A stretch of 64,000 nucleotides of DNA from Paracoccus zeaxanthinifaciens ATCC 21588 (lineage in GTDB: Bacteria > Pseudomonadota > Alphaproteobacteria > Rhodobacterales > Rhodobacteraceae): assembly GCF_000420145.1 (NCBI RefSeq), contig NZ_ATUJ01000006.1, positions 62,001 through 126,000 on the forward strand. Reading direction: 5' to 3'. The notes beneath the pieces are model-generated. The model saw nothing but the letters and a program-made list of their open reading frames with translations, did no database searches and was not told where the DNA came from. Below are positions 36,731 through 47,007 of this stretch, piece by piece. Within the stretch, counting starts at the first letter, position 1. Every line of letters starts with the position of its first letter. Both the position numbers and the translations under genes were made by a program.

Positions 36731-37657
36731 TCAGCCCTTCAGCGCGGCGATATCCGCAGGCGTCCCGACATTGCGGGTGTCCACGCCCTTGGCGATGCGC
36801 TTGATCATGCCCGACAGGGCCTTGCCCGCGCCGATCTCCCAGAACTGGGTCACGCCGGCATCGGCCATGTTGGCGATGGATTCGCGCCAGCGCACGGTGC
36901 CCGTGACCTGCTCGACCAGAAGGCGGCGGATGGCGCCCGGTTCGATCACGGCCTCGGCACGGACATTGGCGATCAGCGGGATCGCGGGTGGCTGGATGTC
37001 CACGCCTGCCAGCGCATCGGCCATGACGGCGGCGGCGGGCTGCATCAGCACGGAATGGAACGGTGCGGACACGGACAGCATCAGCGCGCGCTTGGCGCCC
37101 GCTTCCTTCATCGCCTCGGCGGCGCGTTCCACGGCGGCCTTGTGCCCCGAGATGACGACCTGCCCCGGATCGTTGTCGTTGGCGGCCTGCACGACCTCGT
37201 CGCCGGCCACGTCGCGGGCGATGCGGTCCACCGTCTCGAAGTCGAGGCCCAGCACCGCGGCCATGGCGCCCTGCCCGACCGGCACGGCCTCCTGCATGGC
37301 CTGGCCGCGCTGGCGCAGCAGCCGCGCGGTATCCGACAGGCTGATCGCACCCGCCGCGCACAGCGCCGAGTATTCGCCCAGCGAGTGGCCGGCCACGAAA
37401 TTGCCGTCCATGATGTTGAAGCCCTCGGCCTCGAGCGCACGGAAGGCCGCGATGGACGTAGCCATCAGCGCCGGCTGCGCGTTCTGCGTCAGCGTCAGCG
37501 TCTCGGCATCGCCGTTCCAGATCAGGTCCGACAGCTTCTCGCCCAGTGCCTCGTCCACCTCGTCGAAGACGTCCTTCGCCGCCGGATAGGCCTCGGCCAG
37601 CTCGCGACCCATTCCGATGGTCTGCGCGCCCTGCCCCGGAAACACGAATGCCCGCAT
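36731..37657 (-). CDS. fabD: Malonyl-CoA:ACP transacylase FabD
   Basis: Transfers malonyl groups from CoA to ACP. The 308-aa protein has the FPGQGAQ start, the nucleophile in GHSLGEYSAL, and the catalytic histidine in SAPFHSVLM. ATG at 37655-37657 (MRAFVFPGQG) has GGGGGA before it. First gene of fabD-fabG-acpP; separated from ndk by the ndk terminator. Confidence 0.97.
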   Translation of the reverse strand: MRAFVFPGQGAQTIGMGRELAEAYPAAKDVFDEVDEALGEKLSDLIWNGDAETLTLTQNAQPALMATSIAAFRALEAEGFNIMDGNFVAGHSLGEYSALCAAGAISLSDTARLLRQRGQAMQEAVPVGQGAMAAVLGLDFETVDRIARDVAGDEVVQAANDNDPGQVVISGHKAAVERAAEAMKEAGAKRALMLSVSAPFHSVLMQPAAAVMADALAGVDIQPPAIPLIANVRAEAVIEPGAIRRLLVEQVTGTVRWRESIANMADAGVTQFWEIGAGKALSGMIKRIAKGVDTRNVGTPADIAALKG

Positions 37658-37740
37658 GGGGTCCCCCGAATATCGTTGCGTCATGGAAGGGCATAGCCGC
37701 TGCGCAGGCGGGCCGCAACCGAAGCCCCATGCCGCATGCG

Positions 37741-37770
37741 CAAAAGAAAAGGCCCCGCGAGGGGGCCTTT
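37741..37770 (-). terminator. Rho-independent terminator of ndk
   Basis: On the minus strand, stem AAAGGCCCC / GGGGCCTTT with loop CTCGC is followed by TCTTTTG. It starts about 30 bases after the ndk stop and insulates the fabD gene. Confidence 0.88.
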
Positions 37771-37800
37771 CCACGTCGATCCTTCGGGGAAAGGTCGGGC

Positions 37801-38223
37801 TCAGCCGACCAGTTCGAGACCCGAGAAGAAGAACGCGATTTCCTGCGCGGCCGTTTCGGCAGCGTCCGAACCGTGGACCGAGTTCTCGCCGACGGACAGC
37901 GCGAATTCCTTGCGGACGGTGCCTTCGGCTGCGTCTGCCGGGTTGGTGGCGCCCATCACTTCGCGGTTCTTCGCGATGGCCGATTCACCTTCCAGGACCT
38001 GGACGACGACCGGCTCCGAGGCCATGAACTCGACCAGCTCGCCGTAGAAGGGGCGTTCCTTGTGGACTTCGTAGAACTTGCCCGCCTGCTCGGTCGACAG
38101 CTTGATGCGCTTCTGCGCGACGATGCGCAGGCCGGCATCCTCGAACTTGGCGTTGATCTTGCCGGTCAGGTTGCGGCGGGTCGCGTCGGGCTTGATGATC
38201 GAGAGGGTGCGTTCGATGGCCAT
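37801..38223 (-). CDS. ndk: Nucleoside diphosphate kinase
   Basis: Balances nucleoside triphosphate pools. The 140-aa protein starts [14 protein letters not shown] and has the phosphorylated histidine in [11 protein letters not shown] at 38221-38223 is preferred to the ATG two codons upstream because AAGG then lies eight bases away. Monocistronic, with a strong terminator. Confidence 0.97.
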   Translation of the reverse strand: MAIERTLSIIKPDATRRNLTGKINAKFEDAGLRIVAQKRIKLSTEQAGKFYEVHKERPFYGELVEFMASEPVVVQVLEGESAIAKNREVMGATNPADAAEGTVRKEFALSVGENSVHGSDAAETAAQEIAFFFSGLELVG

Positions 38224-38368
38224 GGTCATCACCTTGTGTCTGGCGCGGGCGCGATGCCTGCCCGCTTCGTGAAATCCGCGTCCGGTTAGCAGGGTTGCGC
38301 CCTTCGGGCAAGCGTGGAACCCGCGGCCCGCCCGCCCGTTCTGCCAATGAACCAAGGCAGGAGAGGCG

Positions 38369-39445
38369 ATGCCCACCCGAACCGAAGCCCGCCCCGATCC
38401 CCTTGCAAACGGTCTGCGCATTGCCGCGGGCACCATCGCGATGATCCTGCTGCTTGCCGCGATCTGGTTCTGGTCGAACCTGCTGCTGCAGATCTTCGCG
38501 GCGATCCTTCTGGCGATCGCGCTGCAGGCGGGCGCGCGCGGGCTGCACCGCCTGACCGGCATCCCGCGCGGCGCGGGCGTCCTTGTCGTGCTGCTGGCCG
38601 TCCTTGGCATCACCACGCTGGCCCTGCGCATGGCCGGCCCCGCCATCCTTGCGCAGTTCGAGAGCCTGATCCGCGGCCTTCCGAAATCCTGGCAGGCGGT
38701 GTCGGACTGGATCTCGGGGCATCCGATGGGGGACGCGATCCTGCAGCGCCTGCCCCAGCCTTCGGATGGCGGGTCCGAGGGCGGCATGATGCAGATGGCC
38801 CAGAAGCTGCCAGACGTCTTCGGCGCGGTGGCCGGGACGCTGAACACGATGATGGGCAGCGTCACGACGATCTTCCTGCTGATCGTGCTGTCGGTCTATT
38901 TCGCGATGGACGGCGCAACCTATCGCGGGGGCGCGCTGCGGCTGGTGCCGCCCGCGTCGCGCGACCGCGCCGATGCCGTCCTGGACGACCTGCACCACAA
39001 GCTGGCGCACTGGATGGGCGGACAGGCGCTGGACATGCTGTTCGTGGCCATTCTGGCAGGTGCGGGGCTGTGGGCGCTGGACGTGCCGCTTGCGCTGATC
39101 CTTGCGGTGATCGCGGGGCTGACGAACATCGTGCCGATCATCGGGCCGTTCTTCTCGGGGGCGGTCGCCGCCGTCGCCGCCGCCCCCGAGGGGCTGGACA
39201 CCGTTGCCTATGTCATCACGCTGTTCACCGCGATCCAGATGTTCGAGGGCAACGTCCTGATGCCCATGATCCAGCGCTATGCGGTCGAACTGCCCCCCGC
39301 GCTGACGATCATCGCCATCGTCGCGGTCGCCGCGATGTTCCACCCCGCCGCCGTCATCCTTGCGACGCCTCTGCTGATCGTGGTCATCACCCTTGTGCGC
39401 AGCATCTGGATCGAGGGGATCCTGGGCGACCGCGACGACGCTTGA
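38369..39445 (+). CDS. AI-2E family transporter (PerM-like)
   Basis: Inner-membrane protein, 358 aa, about eight hydrophobic segments: two before residue 60, one near 70-90, one near 165-185, and a cluster from 215 to 350. It carries the family pattern [15 protein letters not shown]. Some relatives export autoinducer-2, others exchange Na+/H+; the substrate here is unknown. GCAGGAGAGG precedes the ATG. Divergent from ndk. Confidence 0.88.
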   Translation: MPTRTEARPDPLANGLRIAAGTIAMILLLAAIWFWSNLLLQIFAAILLAIALQAGARGLHRLTGIPRGAGVLVVLLAVLGITTLALRMAGPAILAQFESLIRGLPKSWQAVSDWISGHPMGDAILQRLPQPSDGGSEGGMMQMAQKLPDVFGAVAGTLNTMMGSVTTIFLLIVLSVYFAMDGATYRGGALRLVPPASRDRADAVLDDLHHKLAHWMGGQALDMLFVAILAGAGLWALDVPLALILAVIAGLTNIVPIIGPFFSGAVAAVAAAPEGLDTVAYVITLFTAIQMFEGNVLMPMIQRYAVELPPALTIIAIVAVAAMFHPAAVILATPLLIVVITLVRSIWIEGILGDRDDA

Positions 39446-39506
39446 TTTCGTGATTCCGACACATCTTCGCGCTATGATGGCGCGACGAACAGCAGAGGGT
39501 CGCGCC

Positions 39507-40271
39507 ATGCAGCCGCTTCGCAAGGGACACTATCGTGCCCGCCTGGCCGAGACGCCGGACGACCTGCGCGCCGCGCAGCGCCTGCGCTGGATATGCTTCC
39601 TTGGCCGCAACGGCGCCCCCGACGACGGGTCCGCGCTGGATGCCGACGCGCTGGACGCCGAATGCAGCCACATGCTGATCGAGGACATGCGCCACGGCAC
39701 GCTGGTCTGCGCCTTCCGCTTCCTGCCGCTGGCGGACGGCTCGCAGATCGCGCGCAGCTACTCGGCCCAGTTCTACGATCTGGACGCGTTGCAGCGCTTC
39801 GACGGGCCGATGGTCGAAATGGGACGCTTCTGCATCCATCCCGACTGCCACGACCCGAACATCGTCCGCATCGCCTGGGCCGCCCTGACCCGATTCGTGG
39901 ACGAGACCGGGGTCGAGATGCTGTTCGGCTGCTCCAGCTTCATCGGCTGCGAACCCGAACCCCACGAGGACGCCTTCGCCATGCTGAAGGAGCGCCACCT
40001 CGCCCCGCGCCGCTGGCTGCCGCGCGTCAAGGCGCCCCGCGTCTTCCGCTTTGCCCGCGCGCTGCGGATGCGCAAGCCCGACCCCAAGCGCGCCATGGCC
40101 GCGATGCCGCCGCTGCTGCGCAGCTATCTGGCGATGGGCGGCTGGGTCAGCGACCACGCGGTGGTCGATCCGGCGCTGAAGACGATGCATGTCTTCACCG
40201 GGGTCGAGATCCGCGCCATCCCCCCCGCCCGCAAGCGGCTGCTGGATGCCATGCTGAACGGGACTGCATAG
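39507..40271 (+). CDS. olsB: L-ornithine N-alpha-acyltransferase OlsB (GNAT)
   Basis: First enzyme of ornithine lipid synthesis, using 3-hydroxyacyl-ACP. The 254-aa GNAT protein has RLRWICFLG, VEMGRFCIHPDCHDPNIVR, LFGCSSFIGCEP and an ALKTMHVF ending, matching the OlsB/hemolysin-like family. ATG at 39507 (MQPLRKGHYRARLA) has AGAGGG upstream. The O-acyltransferase olsA often follows olsB, but here the urease genes follow instead. Confidence 0.85.
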   Translation: MQPLRKGHYRARLAETPDDLRAAQRLRWICFLGRNGAPDDGSALDADALDAECSHMLIEDMRHGTLVCAFRFLPLADGSQIARSYSAQFYDLDALQRFDGPMVEMGRFCIHPDCHDPNIVRIAWAALTRFVDETGVEMLFGCSSFIGCEPEPHEDAFAMLKERHLAPRRWLPRVKAPRVFRFARALRMRKPDPKRAMAAMPPLLRSYLAMGGWVSDHAVVDPALKTMHVFTGVEIRAIPPARKRLLDAMLNGTA

Positions 40272-40334
40272 GATACGCGCAAACTGCCCCATTTTCGGGC
40301 AGCATCCCGTTTCATGCCCGATAGGACGGCAGGA

Positions 40335-41219
40335 ATGCCCGTGCGGATGATTGACCTTGCCGCGCAATCGACGCCCCCTGCCCATATGTTCGACAGGATG
40401 GAAAGCACGACCGGCGCGCCATGCGCCCCCCGCATGCAGCGCAGCGCAGGCCGCGCGCATGTCGTCATGGGGCCGCGCGGGCTGATCGACCTGTCGCAGC
40501 GCGGCTCGGCCAAGGCGATGCTGCCGCGCATGACGGCGGGCCTGCCCGAGATCGTGTTCCTGAACACCTCGGGGGGGCTGGCATCGGGCGACAGGCTGGC
40601 CTTCGCGGTCGATCTGCGCCCCGGCACGCGCGCGCTGGCGACGACCCAGACGGCGGAACGCGCCTATCGCGCGACGGACGACCCCGCGCAGGCGCAGGTG
40701 AGCCTGACCGTGGGTGCGGGCGGCTGGCTGGACTGGCTGCCGCAGGAAACCATCCTGTTCCACGGATCGAAGCTGGACCGCCACACGCGGATCGACCTTG
40801 CGGGCGATGCGGGCTGCATGCTGCTGGAAACCGTGGTTCTTGGCCGCATCGCCATGGACGAGGTTCCAGCCCGCCTGCATCTGCGCGACCGCCGCGAGGT
40901 GTATCGCGACGGCCGCATCCTGCATCACGATGCGCTGGCCCTGAATGACGCGACCCTGCCGCGCCTTGCCGGACCCGCGCTGACAGGGACCGCCCGCGCG
41001 CTGGCGACGCTGGCCGTGATCGCGCCCCATGCGCCCGATCTTCTGACCCGCGCGCGCGACGTGCTGGACGAACCCGGCGTGACGGGCGCGGCCAGCGCCC
41101 CGCCCGGACGCCTGGTCATCCGCCTTCTGGCGCAGGGCGACTGGCCCCTGCGGCGGCAGGTGAACCGCCTTCTGGGGGCGCTGCGCCCCGATCCCCTTCC
41201 CCGCATCTGGCAGGTCTGA
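40335..41219 (+). CDS. ureD: Urease accessory protein UreD
   Basis: Scaffold that, with UreF and UreG, delivers nickel to apo-urease. The 294-aa protein has [26 protein letters not shown], and [16 protein letters not shown], typical of UreD. Starts at 40314, 40335, 40386 and 40398 are all possible. GGACGGCAGGA favours 40335, while the conserved core begins only near 40430 ([11 protein letters not shown]). First gene of the urease operon; its stop is one base before the ureA ATG. Confidence 0.92.
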   Translation: MPVRMIDLAAQSTPPAHMFDRMESTTGAPCAPRMQRSAGRAHVVMGPRGLIDLSQRGSAKAMLPRMTAGLPEIVFLNTSGGLASGDRLAFAVDLRPGTRALATTQTAERAYRATDDPAQAQVSLTVGAGGWLDWLPQETILFHGSKLDRHTRIDLAGDAGCMLLETVVLGRIAMDEVPARLHLRDRREVYRDGRILHHDALALNDATLPRLAGPALTGTARALATLAVIAPHAPDLLTRARDVLDEPGVTGAASAPPGRLVIRLLAQGDWPLRRQVNRLLGALRPDPLPRIWQV

Positions 41220-41220
41220 C

Positions 41221-41532
41221 ATGAACCTTTCCCCCCGCGAGCGTGAAAAGCTGCTGGTCTCGGTCGCCGCGATGGTCGCCCGCAACCGCCTGTCGCGCGG
41301 CGTCAAGCTGAACCACCCCGAGGCCATCGCCCTCATCACCGATTTCGTGGTCGAGGGCGCGCGCGACGGCCGCACCGTGGCCGACCTGATGCAGGCCGGT
41401 GCCCATGTGATCACCGCGGGCCAGTGCATGCCCGGCGTCCCCGCCATGATCGAATCGGTGCAGGTCGAGGCAACCTTTCCCGACGGCACCAAGCTGGTTA
41501 CCGTCCATCATCCCATTCGAGAGGAGGACTGA
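41221..41532 (+). CDS. ureA: Urease subunit gamma
   Basis: Smallest structural subunit of the three-chain nickel urease that hydrolyses urea to ammonia and carbamate. 103 aa, starting [20 protein letters not shown] and with the typical [21 protein letters not shown]. Ends with HHPIREED, the usual end for a free gamma subunit. GAGAGGAGGA at its 3' end is the ribosome site for the small gene next to it. Confidence 0.98.
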   Translation: MNLSPREREKLLVSVAAMVARNRLSRGVKLNHPEAIALITDFVVEGARDGRTVADLMQAGAHVITAGQCMPGVPAMIESVQVEATFPDGTKLVTVHHPIREED

Positions 41533-41709
41533 ATGAGAACCCTGATCGCCGCCGCCGCCCTGCTGCCCACCGCCGCCCTGGCCCATCCCGGCCACCACAA
41601 TGACGCGGACCCCACCCACCTGCTGACCCAGCCCGACCACCTTGGCACGCTGGCCCTGATCGTGGCCGCGGGCGTCGCCGCATGGGTGCTGCTGCGGGGC
41701 CGCTCGTGA
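41533..41709 (+). CDS. Small exported His-rich peptide in the urease operon
   Basis: A 58-codon gene starting immediately after the ureA stop and ending in a GTGA overlap with the ureB start. AGGAGGA lies right before its ATG. Product: a signal peptide [17 protein letters not shown], a histidine patch [12 protein letters not shown], and one membrane helix [18 protein letters not shown] ending RGRS. It resembles the very N-terminus of HupE/UreJ nickel permeases, but the rest of such a protein is absent. Likely membrane-anchored, perhaps metal-binding; function unknown. Coupled start and stop signals on both sides argue it is translated. Confidence 0.8.
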   Translation: MRTLIAAAALLPTAALAHPGHHNDADPTHLLTQPDHLGTLALIVAAGVAAWVLLRGRS

Positions 41710-42011
41710 TCCCGGGCGAGATCCTGCCCGCCGAGGGCACGATCACCCTCAACGAGGGGCGGGACGAGATCGCGCTGATGGTCGCCAATACCGGCGACCG
41801 TCCCATCCAGGTCGGCAGCCATTACCACTTTGCCGAGACCAATCCCGGCCTGCGCTTCGACCGCGATGCCGCGCGTGGCATGCGCCTGTCGATCCCGGCA
41901 GGCACCGCCGTCCGGTTCGAGCCCGGCCAGTCGCGGGAAATCCGCCTGATCCCCCTTGCCGGCGCGCGCGTCGTGCAGGGGTTCCGCCAAGACATCATGG
42001 GGGCGCTGTAA
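41706..42011 (+). CDS. ureB: Urease subunit beta
   Basis: Structural subunit, 101 aa. It starts at GTG 41706, giving (V/M)[10 protein letters not shown], the usual first residues of UreB, and keeps [13 protein letters not shown]. The open frame reaches an ATG at 41682, but that would add eight unrelated residues from inside the small peptide gene. The GTGA overlap implies translational coupling to that gene. Confidence 0.97.
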   Translation: MIPGEILPAEGTITLNEGRDEIALMVANTGDRPIQVGSHYHFAETNPGLRFDRDAARGMRLSIPAGTAVRFEPGQSREIRLIPLAGARVVQGFRQDIMGAL

Positions 42012-42013
42012 CC

Positions 42014-43702
<1,689 letters not shown>

Positions 43703-43710
43703 GGTTCGCC

Positions 43711-44229
43711 ATGACCCTTCACTGCCACAGCATCGTCCGCAACGCCCAAGGGCCCTTCGCCGCGGAGATCGCGCTGGATTACGAATCCCGCCTGCTGCGC
43801 CGCAAGCGGCTGACCAGCGCGGCGGGCGATTTCATGCTGGACCTGCCCGAGGTCGTCAGCGTCGAGGATGGCGATGCCTTCGCCCTGTCCGACGGGCGGC
43901 TGGTCGTCATGCGCGCGGCCCCCGAACCCGTGCTGGTCGTCACCGGCGATCTGGCGCGGCTGGCATGGCATGTCGGCAACCGCCACACCCCCTGCCGGAT
44001 CGAGACCGACCGCCTGATCATCCGTCAGGACCACGTGCTGGAGGCGATGCTGCGCCAGCTGGGCGCGACGGTCGAACGCGCCGAACTGCCCTTCAGCCCG
44101 GAAGGCGGCGCCTATGGCCACGGTCGCACCTTCGGTCACGATCACGGGCATGGGCACGGCCATGGGCACGGCCATTCGCATGACCACGGGCATTCGCACG
44201 GCCATGACCACCATCACGAACACGCCTGA
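43711..44229 (+). CDS. ureE: Urease accessory protein UreE with His-rich tail
   Basis: Nickel chaperone for urease, 172 aa. The two UreE domains (about 1-145) include LARLAWHVGNRHTPCR with the conserved metal-site histidine. The last 30 residues are a His-Gly-Asp tail (HDHGHGHGHGHGHSH and DHHHEHA), like the nickel-storing tail of Klebsiella UreE. The final 26 bases are also coding for the start of UreF in another frame. Confidence 0.96.
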   Translation: MTLHCHSIVRNAQGPFAAEIALDYESRLLRRKRLTSAAGDFMLDLPEVVSVEDGDAFALSDGRLVVMRAAPEPVLVVTGDLARLAWHVGNRHTPCRIETDRLIIRQDHVLEAMLRQLGATVERAELPFSPEGGAYGHGRTFGHDHGHGHGHGHGHSHDHGHSHGHDHHHEHA

Positions 44230-44851
44230 GGCCGCCCGCCTGCGGCTGGCGCAATACCTGTCGCCCGCTTTCCCGGTGGGCGGCTTCGCCTGGTCGCAGG
44301 GGCTGGAATACGCGATGGATCAGGGCATCGCGACGCGCGCGACCCTGCCCGCATGGCTGGCCGACTGGCTGGATCACGGCGCGGGCTGGACCGATGCAGT
44401 GCTGGTCGCGCTGGCCCTGCGCGATGCCGGTCCCGAACCGGACGACCTGGCCCGCGCGGCCTGCCCGTCCTCGCAGCGGCTGACCGAGACGGTGGAGCAG
44501 GGCACGGCCTTTGCCGCCAACATCGCCGCGCTGACGGGCGACGATGCGGCCCCCGCCACCCTGCCCGTCGCCTTCGGTCGCGCCTGCGCCGACATGCCCC
44601 TGCCCGCGCCCGAGATCATCGCGGCCTTCCTGCAGGCGCAGGCCGCCGCCCTGATCAGCGCCGCCGTGCGGTTCCTTCCGCTTGGCCCCATGCAGGGGCA
44701 GGCGATACTGGCCGGGCTGCAACCCGCGATCCTTGCCTGCGCCGCCCGTGCCGCCACCGCGACGCGCGACGACCTGCACAGCGCCGCATGGGGGGCCGAC
44801 ATCGCCGCCATGCGCCACGAAACCATGACCACGAGGATCTTCCGATCATGA
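44204..44851 (+). CDS. ureF: Urease accessory protein UreF
   Basis: Activator in the UreDFG complex, 215 aa. Conserved [20 protein letters not shown] opens the domain and the ending [19 protein letters not shown] is typical. The open frame starts earlier (44114), but residues before [11 protein letters not shown] only translate the His-tail DNA of ureE in another frame, so I use 44204. Overlaps ureE by 26 bases and ureG by ATGA. Confidence 0.94.
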   Translation: MTTITNTPEAARLRLAQYLSPAFPVGGFAWSQGLEYAMDQGIATRATLPAWLADWLDHGAGWTDAVLVALALRDAGPEPDDLARAACPSSQRLTETVEQGTAFAANIAALTGDDAAPATLPVAFGRACADMPLPAPEIIAAFLQAQAAALISAAVRFLPLGPMQGQAILAGLQPAILACAARAATATRDDLHSAAWGADIAAMRHETMTTRIFRS

Positions 44852-45501
44852 GCCCGAACGCCCCCCCGAACCACGGTCCCCTGCGCGTCGGCATCGGCGG
44901 CCCCGTCGGCGCGGGCAAGACCACCCTGACCGAGCAGCTGGCCCGCGCCCTTGCGCCCCGCCTGTCGATGGCGGTCGTGACCAACGACATCTATACCCGC
45001 GAGGATGCCGAGGCCCTGATGCGCGCGCAGGTCCTGCCCGCAGACCGCATCCGGGGCGTCGAAACCGGCGGCTGCCCGCATACGGCCATCCGCGAGGATG
45101 CCAGCATCAACCTGGCCGCCATCGCCGATCTGAACGCGGCCATTCCCGACCTGGAACTTGTGCTGATCGAATCGGGCGGCGACAACCTGGCCGCGACCTT
45201 CAGCCCCGAACTGGCCGATCTGACGATCTATGTCATCGACACGGCGGCCGGGCAGGACATCCCGCGCAAGCGGGGACCGGGGCTGGCGCGGTCCGACCTT
45301 CTGGTGGTGAACAAGACGGATCTTGCCCCGCATGTCGGCGTGGATGCCGCGCTGCTGGAAAAAGATGCGCGCGCCTCGCGCGGTGCGCGTCCGGTGATCA
45401 TGGCCGCGTTGCGCCACGGCACCGGCGTCGATCAGATCGTCGATTTCCTGATCCGCGAAGGCGGACTGACCCCCGCCCCGGCAGAAGACTGCACAATCTG
45501 A
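44848..45501 (+). CDS. ureG: Urease accessory GTPase UreG
   Basis: SIMIBI GTPase driving nickel insertion, 217 aa. P-loop [13 protein letters not shown] near residues 13-25, nickel-binding CPH in [16 protein letters not shown], and NKTD base-recognition motif are intact. ATG overlaps the ureF stop (ATGA). Last urease gene; a hairpin follows before the urea transporter. Confidence 0.97.
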   Translation: MSPNAPPNHGPLRVGIGGPVGAGKTTLTEQLARALAPRLSMAVVTNDIYTREDAEALMRAQVLPADRIRGVETGGCPHTAIREDASINLAAIADLNAAIPDLELVLIESGGDNLAATFSPELADLTIYVIDTAAGQDIPRKRGPGLARSDLLVVNKTDLAPHVGVDAALLEKDARASRGARPVIMAALRHGTGVDQIVDFLIREGGLTPAPAEDCTI

Positions 45502-45652
45502 CGGCAGGCGGGCAGACGACTGCCCGCCATGCGAACAGCCCGCGGTCCTGCCCGCGAATTGCTGCCCGAATCCTGTCCAACTGCCTCTTTCCCGTCATCT
45601 GCTGTGACCGCGAAGACGAAGATCTTCACGAAAATTTCAGGGAGTGGACAGG
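45502..45652 (+). promoter_or_regulatory. ureG-urtA intergenic region with hairpin
   Basis: A 9-bp stem GGCGGGCAG (45507-45515) / CTGCCCGCC (45520-45528) with loop ACGA starts six bases after ureG; there is no U-tract. Further on, GAAGATCTTC (45618-45627) is a perfect 10-base palindrome 25 bases before urtA. No sigma-54 promoter could be recognised. Confidence 0.5.
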
Positions 45653-46939
45653 ATGAGCATGATGACACGCAAGTTGCTGCTGGGGGCCGCGCTGGCCGCC
45701 GTGACCACCGCCGCAAATGCGCAGGACGGCGAACCGATCAAGATCGGCGTGCTGCATTCGCTGTCGGGCACGATGGCGATTTCCGAAACGACGCTGAAGG
45801 ACACCGTCCTGATGATGGTGGAACAGCAGAACGAGAAGGGCGGCGTCCTTGGCCGTCCGCTGGAGGCCGTGGTCGTCGATCCGGCATCCGACTGGCCGCT
45901 GTTCGCCGAAAAGGCGCGCGAGCTGCTGACCGTCAGCGAGGTGGACGTGATCTTCGGCGGCTGGACCAGCGTCAGCCGCAAGTCGGTCCTGCCCGTGATC
46001 GAGGAGCTGAACGGGCTGATGTTCTATCCCGTGCAATACGAGGGCGAGGAATCCTCGAAGAACGTCATCTATACGGGCGCCGCGCCGAACCAGCAGGCGA
46101 TCCCCGCCGTGGACTACATGCGCGACGAGCTGGGCGTCGAGAAATGGGCCCTTCTGGGCACCGACTACGTCTATCCGCGCACGACGAACAACATCCTCGA
46201 TGCCTATCTGAAGGATAACGGCACCGCCGAGGAGGACATCTTCGTCAACTATACCCCCTTCGGCCATTCCGACTGGTCCAAAATCGTGGCCGATGTCGTG
46301 GCGCTTGGCGCGGATGGCAAGAAGGTCGGCGTCGTGTCCACCATCAACGGCGACGCGAATGTCGGCTTCTACAAGGAGCTGGCGGCGGCAGGCGTTTCCG
46401 CCGACGACATCCCCGTCATGGCCTTCTCTGTCGGCGAGGAAGAGCTGTCGGGCCTGGATACCGCCAACCTGGTCGGGCACCTGGCCGCGTGGAACTATTT
46501 CCAGACCGCCGAAAGCCCCGAGAACGAGGAATTCGTCGCGACCTGGAAGGAATTCATCGGCGATGACGCGCGCGTCACCAACGACCCGATGGAGGCCACG
46601 ATGATCGGCTTCAACGCCTGGGTCGCCGCGGTCGAGGAAGCCGGCACCACCGATGTCGATCCCGTGCTGGACGCAATCGTCGGCGTCACCGTGCCGAACC
46701 TGACCGGCGGCACCGCCGAGGTCCTGCCGAACCACCACCTGACCAAGCCCGTCCTGATCGGCGAGATCCGCGAGGACGGCCAGTTCGACATCGTCAGCCA
46801 GACCGATCCGGTTCCGGGCGACGCATGGACCGACTTCCTGCCCGAATCCGCGGTGCTGGACGCCGATTGGCCGGGCAAGCAGTGCGGCATGTACAACACC
46901 CAGACCGAGACCTGCGTCCAGGTGCAGTCGAACTACTGA
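45653..46939 (+). CDS. urtA: Urea ABC transporter substrate-binding protein UrtA
   Basis: Periplasmic urea receptor, 428 aa. Signal peptide MSMMTRKLLLGAALAAVTTAANA, then the Peripla_BP_6-type domain with IKIGVLHSLSGTMAISE and FGGWTSVSRKSVLPV, and YPVQYEGEESSKNV, all UrtA-like. It ends QCGMYNTQTETCVQVQ, with two cysteines. ATG at 45653 has GGAG upstream; a GTG three codons earlier is less likely. First gene of urtABCDE directly behind the urease genes. Confidence 0.95.
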   Translation: MSMMTRKLLLGAALAAVTTAANAQDGEPIKIGVLHSLSGTMAISETTLKDTVLMMVEQQNEKGGVLGRPLEAVVVDPASDWPLFAEKARELLTVSEVDVIFGGWTSVSRKSVLPVIEELNGLMFYPVQYEGEESSKNVIYTGAAPNQQAIPAVDYMRDELGVEKWALLGTDYVYPRTTNNILDAYLKDNGTAEEDIFVNYTPFGHSDWSKIVADVVALGADGKKVGVVSTINGDANVGFYKELAAAGVSADDIPVMAFSVGEEELSGLDTANLVGHLAAWNYFQTAESPENEEFVATWKEFIGDDARVTNDPMEATMIGFNAWVAAVEEAGTTDVDPVLDAIVGVTVPNLTGGTAEVLPNHHLTKPVLIGEIREDGQFDIVSQTDPVPGDAWTDFLPESAVLDADWPGKQCGMYNTQTETCVQVQSNY

Positions 46940-47007
46940 CGGCTCCGGCCCGGGCGGAACACCCCCTGCCCGGGCCTTCACGATACTGCCCCCGAAGGAT
47001 CACCCCC

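Noticed and set aside
38224-38368. ndk promoter TTGCCC with a weak -10 near TAACCG
   Set aside because: Spacing and -10 are poor and several equally good hexamers occur in the gap, so I do not list it.
44353-45501. UreF-UreG fusion suggested by one long frame
   Set aside because: The upstream part is ureF DNA in the wrong frame. The ATG at 44848 with an ATGA overlap gives the normal 217-residue UreG.
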